DNA of 64,000 nt from Thioalkalivibrio sulfidiphilus HL-EbGr7 (GTDB taxonomy: Bacteria > Pseudomonadota > Gammaproteobacteria > Ectothiorhodospirales > Ectothiorhodospiraceae): positions 930,001 through 994,000 of the forward strand of contig NC_011901.1 in the NCBI RefSeq assembly GCF_000021985.1, read 5' to 3'. The notes below the pieces were generated by a model. That model had not been told where the DNA came from. It made no database searches and saw only the letters and a list, made by a program, of their open reading frames with translations. The stretch's first letter is position 1; every line of letters begins with the position of its first letter. Made by a program: the position numbers and the translations under genes. Of this stretch, positions 10,888 through 20,203 are shown in pieces.

Positions 10888-11796
10888 TCATTTCTTTTCC
10901 ACCGCATGGCCGCCGAAGGCGTTGCGCATCATGGCCAGCACCCGGTTGCCGTAGCCCTCGGCGTCCTGGCTGGCGAAGCGCATGGCCAGCGCCATGGAGA
11001 TCACCGGCGCGGCCACGCCCTGGTCGATGGCCTCCTTGGCGGTCCAGCGTCCCTCGCCGGAATCGGCCACCACCGGCGCGATGTCCGCAAGCACCTGGTC
11101 CTGCGCCAGGGTGTCGGCGGTCAGATCCAGCAGCCAGCTGCGCACCACGGAACCGTGACGCCAGAGTTCGGCGATCTGGGCCAGGTCCAGGTGGTAAGCC
11201 TGTTTGCCCTTGAGCAGGGCGAAGCCTTCGGCGAAGGCCTGCATCATGCCGTACTCGATGCCGTTGTGGATCATCTTGGTGAAGTGTCCGGCACCGGCCG
11301 GTCCCACGTGGGCCCAGCCGCGGTCCTGTGCGGGGGCCAGTGCTTTCAGCGCCGGTTCGATCGCGCGCACGGCGCGCTCGCTGCCACCGACCATCAGGCA
11401 GTAGCCGTTGTCCAGGCCCCAGATGCCGCCGGAGGTGCCGGCGTCCACGAACTCGATATCGTGATCCGCCAGACGCCGGGCGCGGCGTTCGCTGTCGTGG
11501 TAATTGGCATTGCCGCCGTCCACCACCACGTCGCCCGGGTCCAGCAGCGGGATCAGTTCGTCCAGGTGCGACTCGGTGGCCGAACCCGCCGGCAGCATCA
11601 GCCATACCACCCGGGGGGCGTCCAGGCGCGCCACCGCGTCGGCCAGGTTGTCGGCGACGATCAGCCCGTCTTCCTCGGCCAGTTGCTCGGCCACGGCGCG
11701 GGTGCGGTTGAAGCCCACCACCTGGATGCCGCCGCGCAGCAGACGCCGCGCCATGTTGCCGCCCATGCGGCCCAGTCCCACCATTGCCATGCGCAT
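10888..11796 (-). CDS. gnd: 6-phosphogluconate dehydrogenase (decarboxylating), short type, 302 aa
   Basis: It converts 6-phosphogluconate to ribulose 5-phosphate and CO2. The N-terminal nucleotide-binding motif is GLGRMGGNMARRL. The substrate and catalytic segments VDAGTSGGIWGLDNGYCLMVGG and GHFTKMIHNGIEYGMMQ hold the conserved Lys and Asn. At ~300 aa it belongs to the YqeC/GntZ-like short class rather than the ~470-aa class. The ATG at 11796 with GAGGTG upstream is preferred over an earlier in-frame ATG at 11826. It is divergent from glgA with a 95-bp shared upstream region. Confidence 0.93.
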   Translation of the reverse strand: MRMAMVGLGRMGGNMARRLLRGGIQVVGFNRTRAVAEQLAEEDGLIVADNLADAVARLDAPRVVWLMLPAGSATESHLDELIPLLDPGDVVVDGGNANYHDSERRARRLADHDIEFVDAGTSGGIWGLDNGYCLMVGGSERAVRAIEPALKALAPAQDRGWAHVGPAGAGHFTKMIHNGIEYGMMQAFAEGFALLKGKQAYHLDLAQIAELWRHGSVVRSWLLDLTADTLAQDQVLADIAPVVADSGEGRWTAKEAIDQGVAAPVISMALAMRFASQDAEGYGNRVLAMMRNAFGGHAVEKK

Positions 11797-11891
11797 GTGT
11801 GCACCTCGTCCGGGTTTCTTTATCATGAGCCTACACCATTGCCTGTTACGCTATCGATCCAGTCACGCCGCACCGGGAGTCTCCGCCATCC

Positions 11892-13343
11892 ATGCGCATC
11901 CTGTTCGCCAGCAGTGAGGTCCATCCCCTGATCAAGACCGGTGGACTGGCCGATGTCAGCGCCAGTCTGCCCCAGGCCCTCAAGCGCCTGCGCCAGGATG
12001 TGCGCGTGGTCATGCCCGCCTACGGCTCGGTGCTGGACAAGGCGGGTGACCTGGAACAGGTGACCACGCTGCAGCTGCCGGGTTTCCCAGGTGACACCGT
12101 GACCCTGCTCTCCGGCACCCTGCCGGGCAGCCGTGTGCCCCTGTGGCTGGTGGACGCACCGCGCCTGTTCCGGCGCGCCGGCGATCCCTACCGCGCCCCG
12201 GACGGCCACGACTGGCAGGACAACTACCTGCGCTTCGGCCTGTTCGCGCGCCTGATCGAACACCTGGCACTGGACCGCGCCGGACTGGACTGGCGCCCCG
12301 ATGTGGTGCATTGCAACGACTGGCAGGCGGGTCTCGCACCCCTGATGCTGTCCATGCATGAATCACGCCCGGCCACCGTGTTCACCATCCACAACCTGGC
12401 CTACCAGGGGTTGTTCCCGCGCCATGCCTTCGATGCCCTGAACCTGCCGCCGCAGCTCTGGCATTACCAGGGCCTGGAGTTTCACGGCAAGCTGTCCTTC
12501 ATCAAGGGCGGCATCGGTTTCGCCGACCATATCACCACGGTGAGCCCCAGCTACGCCCGGGAGATCCTCACCCCCCAGCAGGGCTTCGGCCTGGACGGCC
12601 TGCTCAATCATCGCGCCGGGGTGCTCACGGGCATTCTCAACGGCGTGGATTACAGGGAATGGGATCCGGGCAAGGACAGACACCTGGTGGCCCGCTACAG
12701 CGCCGACGACCTGTCCGGCAAGGCGCGCTGCAAGGCGGCCCTGCAGCATCACTTCAAGCTGCCCTGCCACAGCGGCATTCCGCTGCTGGGCCACGTGGGG
12801 CGCATGGTGGCGCAAAAGGGGGTAGACCTGCTGCTCAAGGCCGCCGAGCCCCTGCTGGCCGCCGGCGAGGCGCAGCTGGTGGTGGTGGGTTCCGGGGATG
12901 CGACCCTGGAGCAGACCGCCCGGAGCCTGGCGGAACGCTACCCCGAGCACATGGGCCTGCACATCGGTTACAGCGAGCCGCTGGCCCACCAGCTGGAGGC
13001 CGGGGCGGACATCTTCGTCATGCCCTCGCGCTTCGAGCCCTGCGGGCTGAACCAGATGTACAGCCTGCGCTACGGCACCGTGCCGGTGGTGCGCAACACC
13101 GGCGGGCTGGCGGACACCGTGGTGGATGCCGATCCCGCACACCTGGCGGCCCGGGACGCCACCGGCATCCAGTTCGACGAGGCCACGCCCCAGGCCCTGG
13201 CCGATGCCCTGGCCCGCGCCCTCGCCCTGTACCACGATCCGGCGTGCTGGAAGCGCCTGATGCAGGCCGGCATGGCCCAGGATTTCAGCTGGGGACGCAG
13301 CGCAGAGGCCTACCTGGACCTCTACAAGGACCTGGTGTCCTGA
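11892..13343 (+). CDS. glgA: Glycogen synthase (ADP-glucose, GT5 family), 483 aa
   Basis: It extends alpha-1,4-glucan from ADP-glucose. The N-terminus MRILFASSEVHPLIKTGGLA includes the KTGGL ADP-glucose loop. The GT-B C-terminal half has GHVGRMVAQKGVDLLLKA and the FVMPSRFEPCGLNQMYSLRYG donor-site signature. The length is normal for bacterial GlgA (~477 aa). No other glycogen gene is in the window; the neighbours gnd, zwf and pgi on the opposite strand place it in hexose-phosphate metabolism. Confidence 0.96.
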   Translation: MRILFASSEVHPLIKTGGLADVSASLPQALKRLRQDVRVVMPAYGSVLDKAGDLEQVTTLQLPGFPGDTVTLLSGTLPGSRVPLWLVDAPRLFRRAGDPYRAPDGHDWQDNYLRFGLFARLIEHLALDRAGLDWRPDVVHCNDWQAGLAPLMLSMHESRPATVFTIHNLAYQGLFPRHAFDALNLPPQLWHYQGLEFHGKLSFIKGGIGFADHITTVSPSYAREILTPQQGFGLDGLLNHRAGVLTGILNGVDYREWDPGKDRHLVARYSADDLSGKARCKAALQHHFKLPCHSGIPLLGHVGRMVAQKGVDLLLKAAEPLLAAGEAQLVVVGSGDATLEQTARSLAERYPEHMGLHIGYSEPLAHQLEAGADIFVMPSRFEPCGLNQMYSLRYGTVPVVRNTGGLADTVVDADPAHLAARDATGIQFDEATPQALADALARALALYHDPACWKRLMQAGMAQDFSWGRSAEAYLDLYKDLVS

Positions 13344-13369
13344 CGAGAGGTGGGGTTTGCGGGTATAAT
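13340..13369 (+). promoter_or_regulatory. Candidate sigma-70 promoter for ppc
   Basis: A perfect TATAAT lies at 13364-13369, with CTGACG (13340-13345, four of six to TTGACA) 18 bp upstream. It overlaps the end of glgA and leaves a leader of ~110 nt before ppc. Confidence 0.55.
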
Positions 13370-13482
13370 GCCCGGCTGATCCACGCCAAGCGGTCCGTTC
13401 CCAGCCGACTCCTCGCCGTGCCACTGGGCCTTGCGCCACAGCGGCACGGGACGTCGCGCCACGGACGGCCGCGCGATCCCCT

Positions 13483-16326
13483 ATGAAAGAAGACCAGTTG
13501 ATGCCCGTCAATCTGCCGCCCCGGGACAAGGAACTCCGCGCCCGGGTCAAACTGTTCGGCAACCTGCTCGGCAAGGTGCTCAAGCGCCTGGAGGGGCGAC
13601 GCGCCCTGGCCGCCGTGGAGACCCTGCGCAAGGGCTTCATCGCCCTGCGCAAGCAGGACGATCCCGCCAAGCGCGCCAAGCTTATGGCCTTCATCGACAA
13701 GCTGGACGCGGACAGCCTGGAGCTGATCATCCGTGCCTTCAGCACCTACTTCAGCCTGGCCAACATCGCCGAGGAGGATTTCCTCTACCGGGAGCGCCGC
13801 CGTCAGGTGAGTGAGGGCGGTCCCCTGTGGGTGGGTTCCTTCGACCACACCCTGCGTGAGCTGCATGAGCAGGGCATCCCGGCGGACAGCCTGCAGCGGC
13901 TGCTGGATCAGTTGGCCTACGTCCCCGTGTTCACCGCCCATCCCACCGAGGCCCGCCGGCGCACGGTGATGGAGGCCCAGCGACGCATCTTCCTGGCCGC
14001 CGACCGGCTCAACGACCGACGCCTGGGCCGCGAGGAACGCGAGGAGCTGACCCAGGAGCTGGAGACCCGCATCCAGGTGCTCTGGCGCACCAACGAGGTG
14101 CGCGTGAAAAAGCCCCAGGTGCAGGACGAGATCAAGTACGGCCTGTTCTATTTCGAGGAGAGCCTGTTCAACGCGGTGCCCATCACTTATCGCTTCCTGG
14201 AGAAGGCCATCCGCCGCACCTACGGCAACGACGAGGCCGGCAATCCCCGGGTGCGGGTGCCGAGCTTCCTGCGCTTCGGCTCCTGGATCGGCGGTGACCG
14301 GGACGGCAACCCGAACGTCACCCCCGCGGTCACCGAGCTGGCCTGTCGCCTGGCCATGGAACAGGTGCTGTCCGAATACCTGCGCCGGGTCAGCGCCCTG
14401 CGCCACGAACTGACCCATTCCCTGTACATGTGCCAGCCCTCCGAGGCCTTCCTGGAGAGCCTGGAGCGGGACAGCAACATCGCCACCGCCGTGTTCCGGG
14501 GCAGTGCCGACCGCTTCGAGACCGAACCCTACCGGCGCAAGCTCTACATCATGCGCTACCGGCTCACGGAGACCCTGAACACCGTGCGTCGCCGGCTCAA
14601 CGGCGAGAATGCCGTGCTGCCGGCGAACTCCGCCTATGCCTCGGCGGCGGAAATGCTCAACGATCTCCGGCTGATGCACGATTCCCTGGTGAGCCACGGC
14701 GACGCCAACGTGGCCGCCGGCAAGCTCACCGACCTGATCCGCCTGGCGGAGACCTTCGGCTTTCACCTGTTCCACCTGGATATCCGCCAGGAGTCCACGG
14801 TGCACGGCCAGACCGTGGCCGAGATCCTCAAGGCCACCGGCCTCAACGAGGACTACGACGCCCTCTCCGAGCCCGAGCGCCTGGCCCTGCTGGCACGGCT
14901 GGCCGAGGCGGAGGAACTGCCCAGGCTTGATGGGGAGGCGCTGTCCGAGACCGCCCGGGAGACCCTGGAGGTGTTCCACGTGATCGGCCGCATGCGCGCC
15001 GAGGTGGGCCCCGAGGGCATCGGCACCTACGTGATCTCCATGACCCACGCCGCTTCCCACGTGATGGAGGTGATGTTCCTGGCGCGCCTGGCCGGCCTGG
15101 CGGGGCGCAACGAGGCCGGCGAGTGCTTCTGCCAGATCCGCGTCTCGCCCCTGTTCGAGACCATCGAGGACCTGCGCCACATCGAGGAGGTGCTGGAGGA
15201 CCTGCTCACCCAGCCGGTGTACGCGCGCATGCTCAAGGCCTCCGGCAACCTGCAGGAGGTGATGCTGGGCTACTCCGATTCCTGCAAGGACGGCGGCATC
15301 CTGGCCTCCAGCTGGAATCTCTACGAGGCCCAGCAGAAGATCCTGCGCATCACCGGCGCCCACCACGTGGCCTGCCGTCTGTTCCACGGCCGGGGCGGTA
15401 CCATCGGCCGGGGCGGCGGTCCCACCCACGAATCCATCCTGGCCCAGCCGCCGGGCACGGTGCACGGCCAGATCAAGTTCACCGAGCAGGGCGAGGTACT
15501 CTCCTACAAGTATTCCAACGTGGAGACGGCGGTCTACGAGCTGAGCATGGGCGCCACCGGCCTGATCAAGGCCAGCCGCTGCCTGATCGACAACCCGCCC
15601 ATGGACCGGCGCGATTATCTGGGCATCATGGACGAGCTGGCGGCGCTGGGCGAGGAGGCCTACCGGGACCTCACCGACCGCACCGAGGGCGTGCTGGACT
15701 ACTTCTACGAAATCACCCCGGTGCAGGAGATCGGGCAGCTGAACATCGGCTCGCGCCCCTCCCACCGGCGCAAGGCAGACCGTTCCAAGAGCTCCATCCG
15801 GGCCATCCCCTGGGTGTTCGGCTGGGCCCAGTCCCGCCACACCCTGCCGGCCTGGTACGGCATCGGCACGGCCCTGGAGCGTTGGCGTCAGAACGACCCG
15901 AGCCGCCTGGCCAAGCTACAGACTATGTACAACGAGTGGCCGTTCTTCCGCTCGCTGCTGTCCAACTGCCAGATGGCGCTGACCAAGGCGGACATGCGCA
16001 CCGCCGAGGAATACGCCCGGCTGTGCCACGACCCGGAACTGGCGAAACGCGTGTTCGGGCGCATTCACGAGGAATTCGAGCGCACCGTCACCCAGGTGCT
16101 CAACGTGGCCGACACCCAGACCCTGCTGGACGAGAATCCGACCCTGGCCCTGTCCCTGATGCGCCGCAACCCCTACATGGATCCCCTGAACCACATCCAG
16201 ATCACCCTGCTGCGCCGGCACCGTGAACTCCACGAGCGCCAGCCGGAGGCGGAACAGGATCCGTGGATCAGTCCGCTGCTGCGCTCCATCAACGCCATCG
16301 CGGCGGGGATGCGCAACACGGGGTGA
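13483..16326 (+). CDS. ppc: Phosphoenolpyruvate carboxylase, 947 aa
   Basis: It carboxylates PEP to oxaloacetate (anaplerosis). Visible family signatures are VFTAHPTEARRRTVM (catalytic His), the FHGRGGTIGRGGGPTHESIL loop and GSRPSHRRKADRSKSSIRAI. The chain is somewhat longer than E. coli Ppc (883 aa), mostly by insertions in the middle. The start could be 13483 or an ATG six codons later at 13501; neither has a strong ribosome site. The stop codon sits at the very edge of an iteron hairpin. Confidence 0.96.
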   Translation: MKEDQLMPVNLPPRDKELRARVKLFGNLLGKVLKRLEGRRALAAVETLRKGFIALRKQDDPAKRAKLMAFIDKLDADSLELIIRAFSTYFSLANIAEEDFLYRERRRQVSEGGPLWVGSFDHTLRELHEQGIPADSLQRLLDQLAYVPVFTAHPTEARRRTVMEAQRRIFLAADRLNDRRLGREEREELTQELETRIQVLWRTNEVRVKKPQVQDEIKYGLFYFEESLFNAVPITYRFLEKAIRRTYGNDEAGNPRVRVPSFLRFGSWIGGDRDGNPNVTPAVTELACRLAMEQVLSEYLRRVSALRHELTHSLYMCQPSEAFLESLERDSNIATAVFRGSADRFETEPYRRKLYIMRYRLTETLNTVRRRLNGENAVLPANSAYASAAEMLNDLRLMHDSLVSHGDANVAAGKLTDLIRLAETFGFHLFHLDIRQESTVHGQTVAEILKATGLNEDYDALSEPERLALLARLAEAEELPRLDGEALSETARETLEVFHVIGRMRAEVGPEGIGTYVISMTHAASHVMEVMFLARLAGLAGRNEAGECFCQIRVSPLFETIEDLRHIEEVLEDLLTQPVYARMLKASGNLQEVMLGYSDSCKDGGILASSWNLYEAQQKILRITGAHHVACRLFHGRGGTIGRGGGPTHESILAQPPGTVHGQIKFTEQGEVLSYKYSNVETAVYELSMGATGLIKASRCLIDNPPMDRRDYLGIMDELAALGEEAYRDLTDRTEGVLDYFYEITPVQEIGQLNIGSRPSHRRKADRSKSSIRAIPWVFGWAQSRHTLPAWYGIGTALERWRQNDPSRLAKLQTMYNEWPFFRSLLSNCQMALTKADMRTAEEYARLCHDPELAKRVFGRIHEEFERTVTQVLNVADTQTLLDENPTLALSLMRRNPYMDPLNHIQITLLRRHRELHERQPEAEQDPWISPLLRSINAIAAGMRNTG

Positions 16327-16411
16327 AGTGGGAACTGAAGTGAGAAGTGGGAATTGAGAAGTGGGAAGTGAAGTACTGTCGTTCGCACTTCCCAATTCAC
16401 ACTTCCCACTT
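16322..16411. repeat. Iteron hairpin (GAAGTGGGAATTGAGAAG flavour)
   Basis: The left arm is a run of degenerate AAGTGGGAA/AAGTGAGAAGTGGG words starting at the ppc stop codon. After the spacer TACTGTCGTT the right arm gives the complement (CACTTCCCAATTCACACTTC). The same flavour recurs at 22211-22388 and 37185-37325. Confidence 0.85.
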
Positions 16412-16468
16412 CGACAAAGGCCGTCTCAGTGCGCACCGAAGCGGTGCGCACTGAGACGGCCTTTGTCG
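16412..16468 (+). terminator. Very long perfect hairpin terminator after ppc
   Basis: The 27-bp stem has no mismatch (16412-16438 with 16442-16468) and a 3-nt loop. The A-tract on the 5' side and T-tract on the 3' side inside the stem would let it work in both directions. It abuts the iteron hairpin directly. Confidence 0.85.
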
Positions 16469-16610
16469 TTATCGGTGCGTCATCGGCCTGTCACGGCCGC
16501 CGGGCAGGCTGACGGGTTCAGGTACGAAACTTGCTGATTGTCAAGGAACCGCCGGCGTCGATGGACGATGCTGGCGGCCACCACAGCAGTGCATCAGAGG
16601 GAAACCACGC

Positions 16611-16805
16611 ATGAACGTACAGTCGATCCGTGAAATCGCCAAGGGCCTGGAGATCAAGCCCGGCAAGCTCAACAAGACCGAGTTGATCCGCACCATCCAG
16701 ACCACCGAGGGCAACTTCGCCTGCTTCGGCACCGATTATGTGGACAGCTGCGGCCAGTTGGGGTGTCTGTGGCGGGAGGACTGCCTGAAACCAGGTGGGA
16801 AGTGA
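16611..16805 (+). CDS. SAP-domain mini-protein, 64 aa
   Basis: Residues 1-35 (VQSIREIAKGLEIKPGKLNK-TELIRTIQ) form the helix-turn-helix SAP/Rho-N-like nucleic acid-binding motif. The C-terminal half has four cysteines (FACFG, DSCGQLGCLWREDC) and may bind a metal. Such 60-75 aa 'SAP domain-containing proteins' are frequent in Proteobacteria; their function is not established, though DNA or RNA binding is likely. It stands alone between the ppc terminator and the panD end, with AGAGGGA as ribosome site. Confidence 0.85.
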   Translation: MNVQSIREIAKGLEIKPGKLNKTELIRTIQTTEGNFACFGTDYVDSCGQLGCLWREDCLKPGGK

Positions 16806-16807
16806 GT

Positions 16808-16878
16808 CGTAGGTCGGGTTTCAGCCCGACAGCCGTGGCTCCGGGAGACGGTGCAGTCGGGCTGAAGCCCGACCTACG
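16808..16878. repeat. Paired intergenic palindromes (REP/BIME-like), second copy
   Basis: Arms 16808-16830 and 16856-16878 are inverted with one mismatch. Each is itself palindromic around GTCGGG...CCCGAC and shares the GTAGGTCGG edge with the pair at 4859-4928. It lies between the convergent SAP gene and panD. Confidence 0.8.
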
Positions 16879-16893
16879 GGCTTCCGACGTCAG

Positions 16894-17274
16894 TTACGCG
16901 GCCTGAACCGGGATGTCGCTGCCGGTGCGCACGATGCGGTTGTCCGCGTCCAGGTAGACCAGGCGCGGATGGAAGCGGGCGGCCTCTTCCCTGGGCAGCT
17001 GGCCATAGGCACAGATGATCACCCGGTCGCCGGGGTTTGCCTTGTGGGCGGCGGCACCGTTGACCGAGATCACCCGGCTGCCCGCCTCGGCGCGGATCGC
17101 GTAGGTGGTGAAACGCTCGCCGTTGGCGATGTTGTAGATCTGGATCTGTTCGTAGGGCAGGATGCCGGCGGCGTCCAGCAGATCCCCGTCAATGGCGCAC
17201 GAACCCTCGTACTCCAGTTCGGAGTGGGTCACGGTGGCCTTGTGAAGCTTGCATTTGAGCAGGGTCAGCAGCAT
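16894..17274 (-). CDS. panD: Aspartate 1-decarboxylase proenzyme, 126 aa
   Basis: It makes beta-alanine for pantothenate. The length equals E. coli PanD. Cleavage between Gly24 and Ser25 (EYEGS) creates the pyruvoyl group, and the Tyr and Arg of the active site lie in [22 protein letters not shown] and nearby. It is last in the minus-strand order pcnB-folK-dNK-panB-panC-panD, so beta-alanine and pantoate synthesis and their ligation are encoded together. Confidence 0.97.
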   Translation of the reverse strand: MLLTLLKCKLHKATVTHSELEYEGSCAIDGDLLDAAGILPYEQIQIYNIANGERFTTYAIRAEAGSRVISVNGAAAHKANPGDRVIICAYGQLPREEAARFHPRLVYLDADNRIVRTGSDIPVQAA

Positions 17275-17336
17275 GTCATTTCTCCCGCCGGGGGCGCGAC
17301 GCGTGCAATTTGCCGCGGGGGTCACATTATGAGGGA

Positions 17337-18197
17337 TCAGCCGGAGGGCGGCAAATCCACGGGCAGGTTGTCGATCAGCCGCGCGGGGCCGCACCAGGCG
17401 GCCGCCAGTATCACCAGTTCCCGGTCCCCGGGGCCGGGCAGGTCCAGGTCCTGCCGGCGCCGCAGGCTGACGTACTCGGGCCGCAGCCCGGCGGCCTCGA
17501 TCTGTGACCTTGCGGCCTGCTCCAGGGCCGGAAAATCCCGCTCGCCCCGCTCCAGCGCGCCGGCAAGCGCGCGCAGGGCGGCGTGCAGGGCCGGGGCCCG
17601 GGCCCGGTCCTCGGGGCCCAGGTAGCCGTTGCGGGAGCTCATGGCCAGCCCGTCCGGCTCGCGCACCGTGGGCTCGGACAGCACGCGCACCCCCAGGTCC
17701 AGGTCGGCGTTCATGGTGCGGATGATCAGCAGCTGCTGGAAATCCTTCTCGCCGAACACCGCCACGTCCGGGCGCGTCATGGCAAACAGCTTGCACACCA
17801 CCGTGGCCACGCCGATGAAGTGCCCTGGCCGGTGTGCGCCCTCCAGTTCATCCCCGAGCCCGGGCACTTCCACCCGGGTGACCCCGTCGCGGCCCCGGGG
17901 ATAGACCTCCTGCTCGGCAGGGGCGAACAGCAGATCCACCCCGGCCCCGGCCAGGGCGGCGGCGTCCGCTTCCAGGGTGCGCGGGTAGGCGGCCAGGTCC
18001 TCGGGCCGGTCGAACTGCAGGGGATTGACGAAGATGGTGGCCACCACCCGGTCCGCCTCGGCCCGGGCGCGGCGCACCAGGGCCAGGTGGCCGGCGTGCA
18101 GGTTGCCCATGGTGGGCACCAGGGCGATGCGCTCGCCGGCGCGACGCCAAGGGTCGAGCGCCGCGGCCAGGGCCGCGCGGGTGTGCACCGTCTGCAT
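17337..18197 (-). CDS. panC: Pantothenate synthetase, 286 aa
   Basis: It condenses pantoate and beta-alanine with ATP. The HIGH-like ATP motif and its lead-in are [50 protein letters not shown] (with the KMSKS-equivalent SSRN) and the loop [19 protein letters not shown] are all present. It starts 6 bp after the panB stop. The ATG at 18197 fits the family N-terminus ([10 protein letters not shown]). Confidence 0.97.
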   Translation of the reverse strand: MQTVHTRAALAAALDPWRRAGERIALVPTMGNLHAGHLALVRRARAEADRVVATIFVNPLQFDRPEDLAAYPRTLEADAAALAGAGVDLLFAPAEQEVYPRGRDGVTRVEVPGLGDELEGAHRPGHFIGVATVVCKLFAMTRPDVAVFGEKDFQQLLIIRTMNADLDLGVRVLSEPTVREPDGLAMSSRNGYLGPEDRARAPALHAALRALAGALERGERDFPALEQAARSQIEAAGLRPEYVSLRRRQDLDLPGPGDRELVILAAAWCGPARLIDNLPVDLPPSG

Positions 18198-18202
18198 GGG
18201 GG

Positions 18203-19018
18203 TCAGGCCGAAAAGCCGTGTTCGGGGCCGGGGAAGCGCCGTTCCCGCACCGCGCTCACGTAGGCCTCCACGGCGCCGCGGATGCTGCCCGCCTCGGCCA
18301 GGAAGTCCTTGGTGAACCTGGGCGGCCGGGCGGTCATGCCCAGCACATCCTGGAGTACCAGGATCTGCCCGTCGCACTCCACCCCGGCGCCGATGCCGAT
18401 CACCGGGATATCCACCATGCCACGGATCTCGGCGGCCAGCAGGGCGGGCACGCATTCGAGCAGCAGCAGGTCGGCACCGGCGTTCTGCAGGGCCACGGCG
18501 TCGTGGATCATGCGTTCGGCGGCGTGGCTGTCCCGACCCTGCACCCGATAGCCGCCCAGCTTGTGGATGTACTGGGGGCGCAGGCCCAGGTGGGCGCACA
18601 CCGGGATGCCGTGGCGCGACAGGCTGGCCACCACCGCCTCCTGGGCGCCGTCGCCTTCCAGCTTGACCATCTGTGCGCCGCCTTCCTGTATCAGGCGCGC
18701 CGCATTGGCCAGGGCCTGTTCGGGGCTGGCGTAGCTCATGAAGGGCATGTCCGCCATGAGCAGGGCGCGCCGGGTGCCCCGGGCGGCGAGGCTCGTGTGG
18801 TAGATCATGTGTTCCAGGGTCACGGGCACGGTGGTTTCCAGCCCCTGCACCACCATGCCCAGGGAATCCCCCACCAGCACCACGTCCACGCCGGCCGCAT
18901 CCAGCACGGCGGCAAAGCCCGCGTCGTAGGCGGTCAGGCAGGCGATGGGGGTGCGGCTGGCGCGCATCTCCTGCAGGCGGCGGGTGGTGATGCGGGTCTG
19001 TGGGCTGTGTACGCTCAT
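18203..19018 (-). CDS. panB: 3-methyl-2-oxobutanoate hydroxymethyltransferase, 271 aa
   Basis: It transfers a methylene group from 5,10-methylene-THF to ketoisovalerate, giving ketopantoate. The signatures ACLTAYDAGFAAVLDAAG, LVGDSLGMVVQG (Mg-binding Asp) and KLEGDGAQEAVVASL are present. The length is close to E. coli PanB (264 aa). It is the first of the three pan genes and follows the kinase gene by 34 bp. Confidence 0.97.
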   Translation of the reverse strand: MSVHSPQTRITTRRLQEMRASRTPIACLTAYDAGFAAVLDAAGVDVVLVGDSLGMVVQGLETTVPVTLEHMIYHTSLAARGTRRALLMADMPFMSYASPEQALANAARLIQEGGAQMVKLEGDGAQEAVVASLSRHGIPVCAHLGLRPQYIHKLGGYRVQGRDSHAAERMIHDAVALQNAGADLLLLECVPALLAAEIRGMVDIPVIGIGAGVECDGQILVLQDVLGMTARPPRFTKDFLAEAGSIRGAVEAYVSAVRERRFPGPEHGFSA

Positions 19019-19052
19019 GAAGTCTCTGGCTCGCTGGCCGTCCGCGCTGCGC

Positions 19053-19703
19053 TCACATCGCGAAGGGCAGGGGATTGAAGTAGTGGCGACCGGCGCTCAC
19101 GCCGCGCATGAAGTCCAGCAGCTGCTGGAAGTCCTCGTCGCGGTTGACCCAGTCGATGCCGCTGGCATTGACGATCAACAGCGGCGCGTCCTCGTAATGA
19201 TAGAAGAAACTGGCGTAGGCCTCGCTCAGGCGGTGCAGGTAGGCGCTGTCCATGAGCCGCTCGTAGCCCCGCCCGCGCCGGGCGATGCGCTCCAGGAGCA
19301 CCTCCACCGGGGCCTGGAGGTAGATCACCAGGTCCGGCTTGGGGGCGTCCAGGGTCATCTGGCTGTAGACCTGCTCGTAGAGGCTGTGCTCGTCGTCGTC
19401 CAGGGTCACCTGGGCGAACAGGCGGTCCTTCTCGATGAGAAAATCCGACACCCGCACCGGCTTGAAGATGTCCCCCTGGCGCAGTTCCGCCATCTGGCGT
19501 ACCCGCTGCATGAGGAAGAACAGCTGGGTGGGCAGGGCCGCGCCCCTGGGATCCTGGTAGAAGCGCTCCAGGAAGGGGTTCTCCTCCGGGGCCTCCAGCA
19601 GCAGCTCCGCGTTGAGGGTCTCGGCCAGGCGCCGGGCGAGGCTGGTCTTGCCCACGCCGATGGGGCCTTCCACCACGATGTAGGAGGGCGTCTTCTCGCT
19701 CAC
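19053..19703 (-). CDS. Deoxynucleoside kinase family protein, 216 aa
   Basis: The P-loop GPIGVGKTSLARRLAE, the DRLFAQVTLDDDE region (DRS-like motif) and the lid RIARRGRGYE identify a dNK/dGK-type kinase that would phosphorylate deoxyribonucleosides. Genes of this type often sit between folK and panB in Gammaproteobacteria. The ATG overlaps the folK stop by 4 bp, indicating translational coupling. The exact nucleoside is unknown. Confidence 0.9.
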   Translation of the reverse strand: MSEKTPSYIVVEGPIGVGKTSLARRLAETLNAELLLEAPEENPFLERFYQDPRGAALPTQLFFLMQRVRQMAELRQGDIFKPVRVSDFLIEKDRLFAQVTLDDDEHSLYEQVYSQMTLDAPKPDLVIYLQAPVEVLLERIARRGRGYERLMDSAYLHRLSEAYASFFYHYEDAPLLIVNASGIDWVNRDEDFQQLLDFMRGVSAGRHYFNPLPFAM

Positions 19704-20203
19704 GCGGGCACGGGCTCCAGGCGACGCAGGTCGCCCTGCGGGCAGCGGCTGAGCAGCAGGGCCAGGGGGCCGTGACCGGGCAGTACCAGGTCCCTGGGCG
19801 CGATCTCCGCCAGCGGATGGACCACGAAGGGGCGTTCCGGGATGCCGGGGTGGGGCACGCTCAGGCCCGGCTCGTGGATCTGGCGCCCCCCGTAGAGCAG
19901 GATGTCCAGGTCCAGGGTGCGCGGTCCCCAGCGGGTGCCGTTACGCACCCGGCCGTGGGCCCGTTCGATGGCCTGCAGGCTGGCCAGCAGGTCCCGGGGC
20001 GCAAGCGCCGTGGACAGGCAGGCGACGGCGTTGATGTAGTCGGGCTGGTCCTGGGGACCCATGGGCGGACTGGCGTACAGGGCGGAGCGCGCCACGCAGC
20101 GGGTCTCGGGCAGGTCGGCCAGGGCCGTGAGCGCCCGGGCGACCTGATCGACGGGGTCCTGGAGGTTGCTGCCAAGACCGATGTAGGCCAGTACGCCGCT
20201 CAC
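19700..20203 (-). CDS. folK: 2-amino-4-hydroxy-6-hydroxymethyldihydropteridine pyrophosphokinase, 167 aa
   Basis: A folate pathway enzyme transferring pyrophosphate to hydroxymethyldihydropterin. Motifs are AYIGLGSNLQDP and the signature RWGPRTLDLDILLYGG with the Mg-binding DLD. The GTG start at 20203 overlaps the pcnB stop (GTGA), which sets it apart from a longer open frame upstream that would invade pcnB. The length agrees with E. coli FolK (159 aa). Confidence 0.95.
   Translation of the reverse strand: MSGVLAYIGLGSNLQDPVDQVARALTALADLPETRCVARSALYASPPMGPQDQPDYINAVACLSTALAPRDLLASLQAIERAHGRVRNGTRWGPRTLDLDILLYGGRQIHEPGLSVPHPGIPERPFVVHPLAEIAPRDLVLPGHGPLALLLSRCPQGDLRRLEPVPA

Noticed and set aside
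13285-15840. Very long minus-strand open frame opposite ppc (also 3108-4706 and 33762-36344, minus)
   Set aside because: In GC-rich genes the antisense frame is often open. These translations are rich in His, Gln and Gly, resemble no family and have no ribosome sites; the plus-strand genes are clear.
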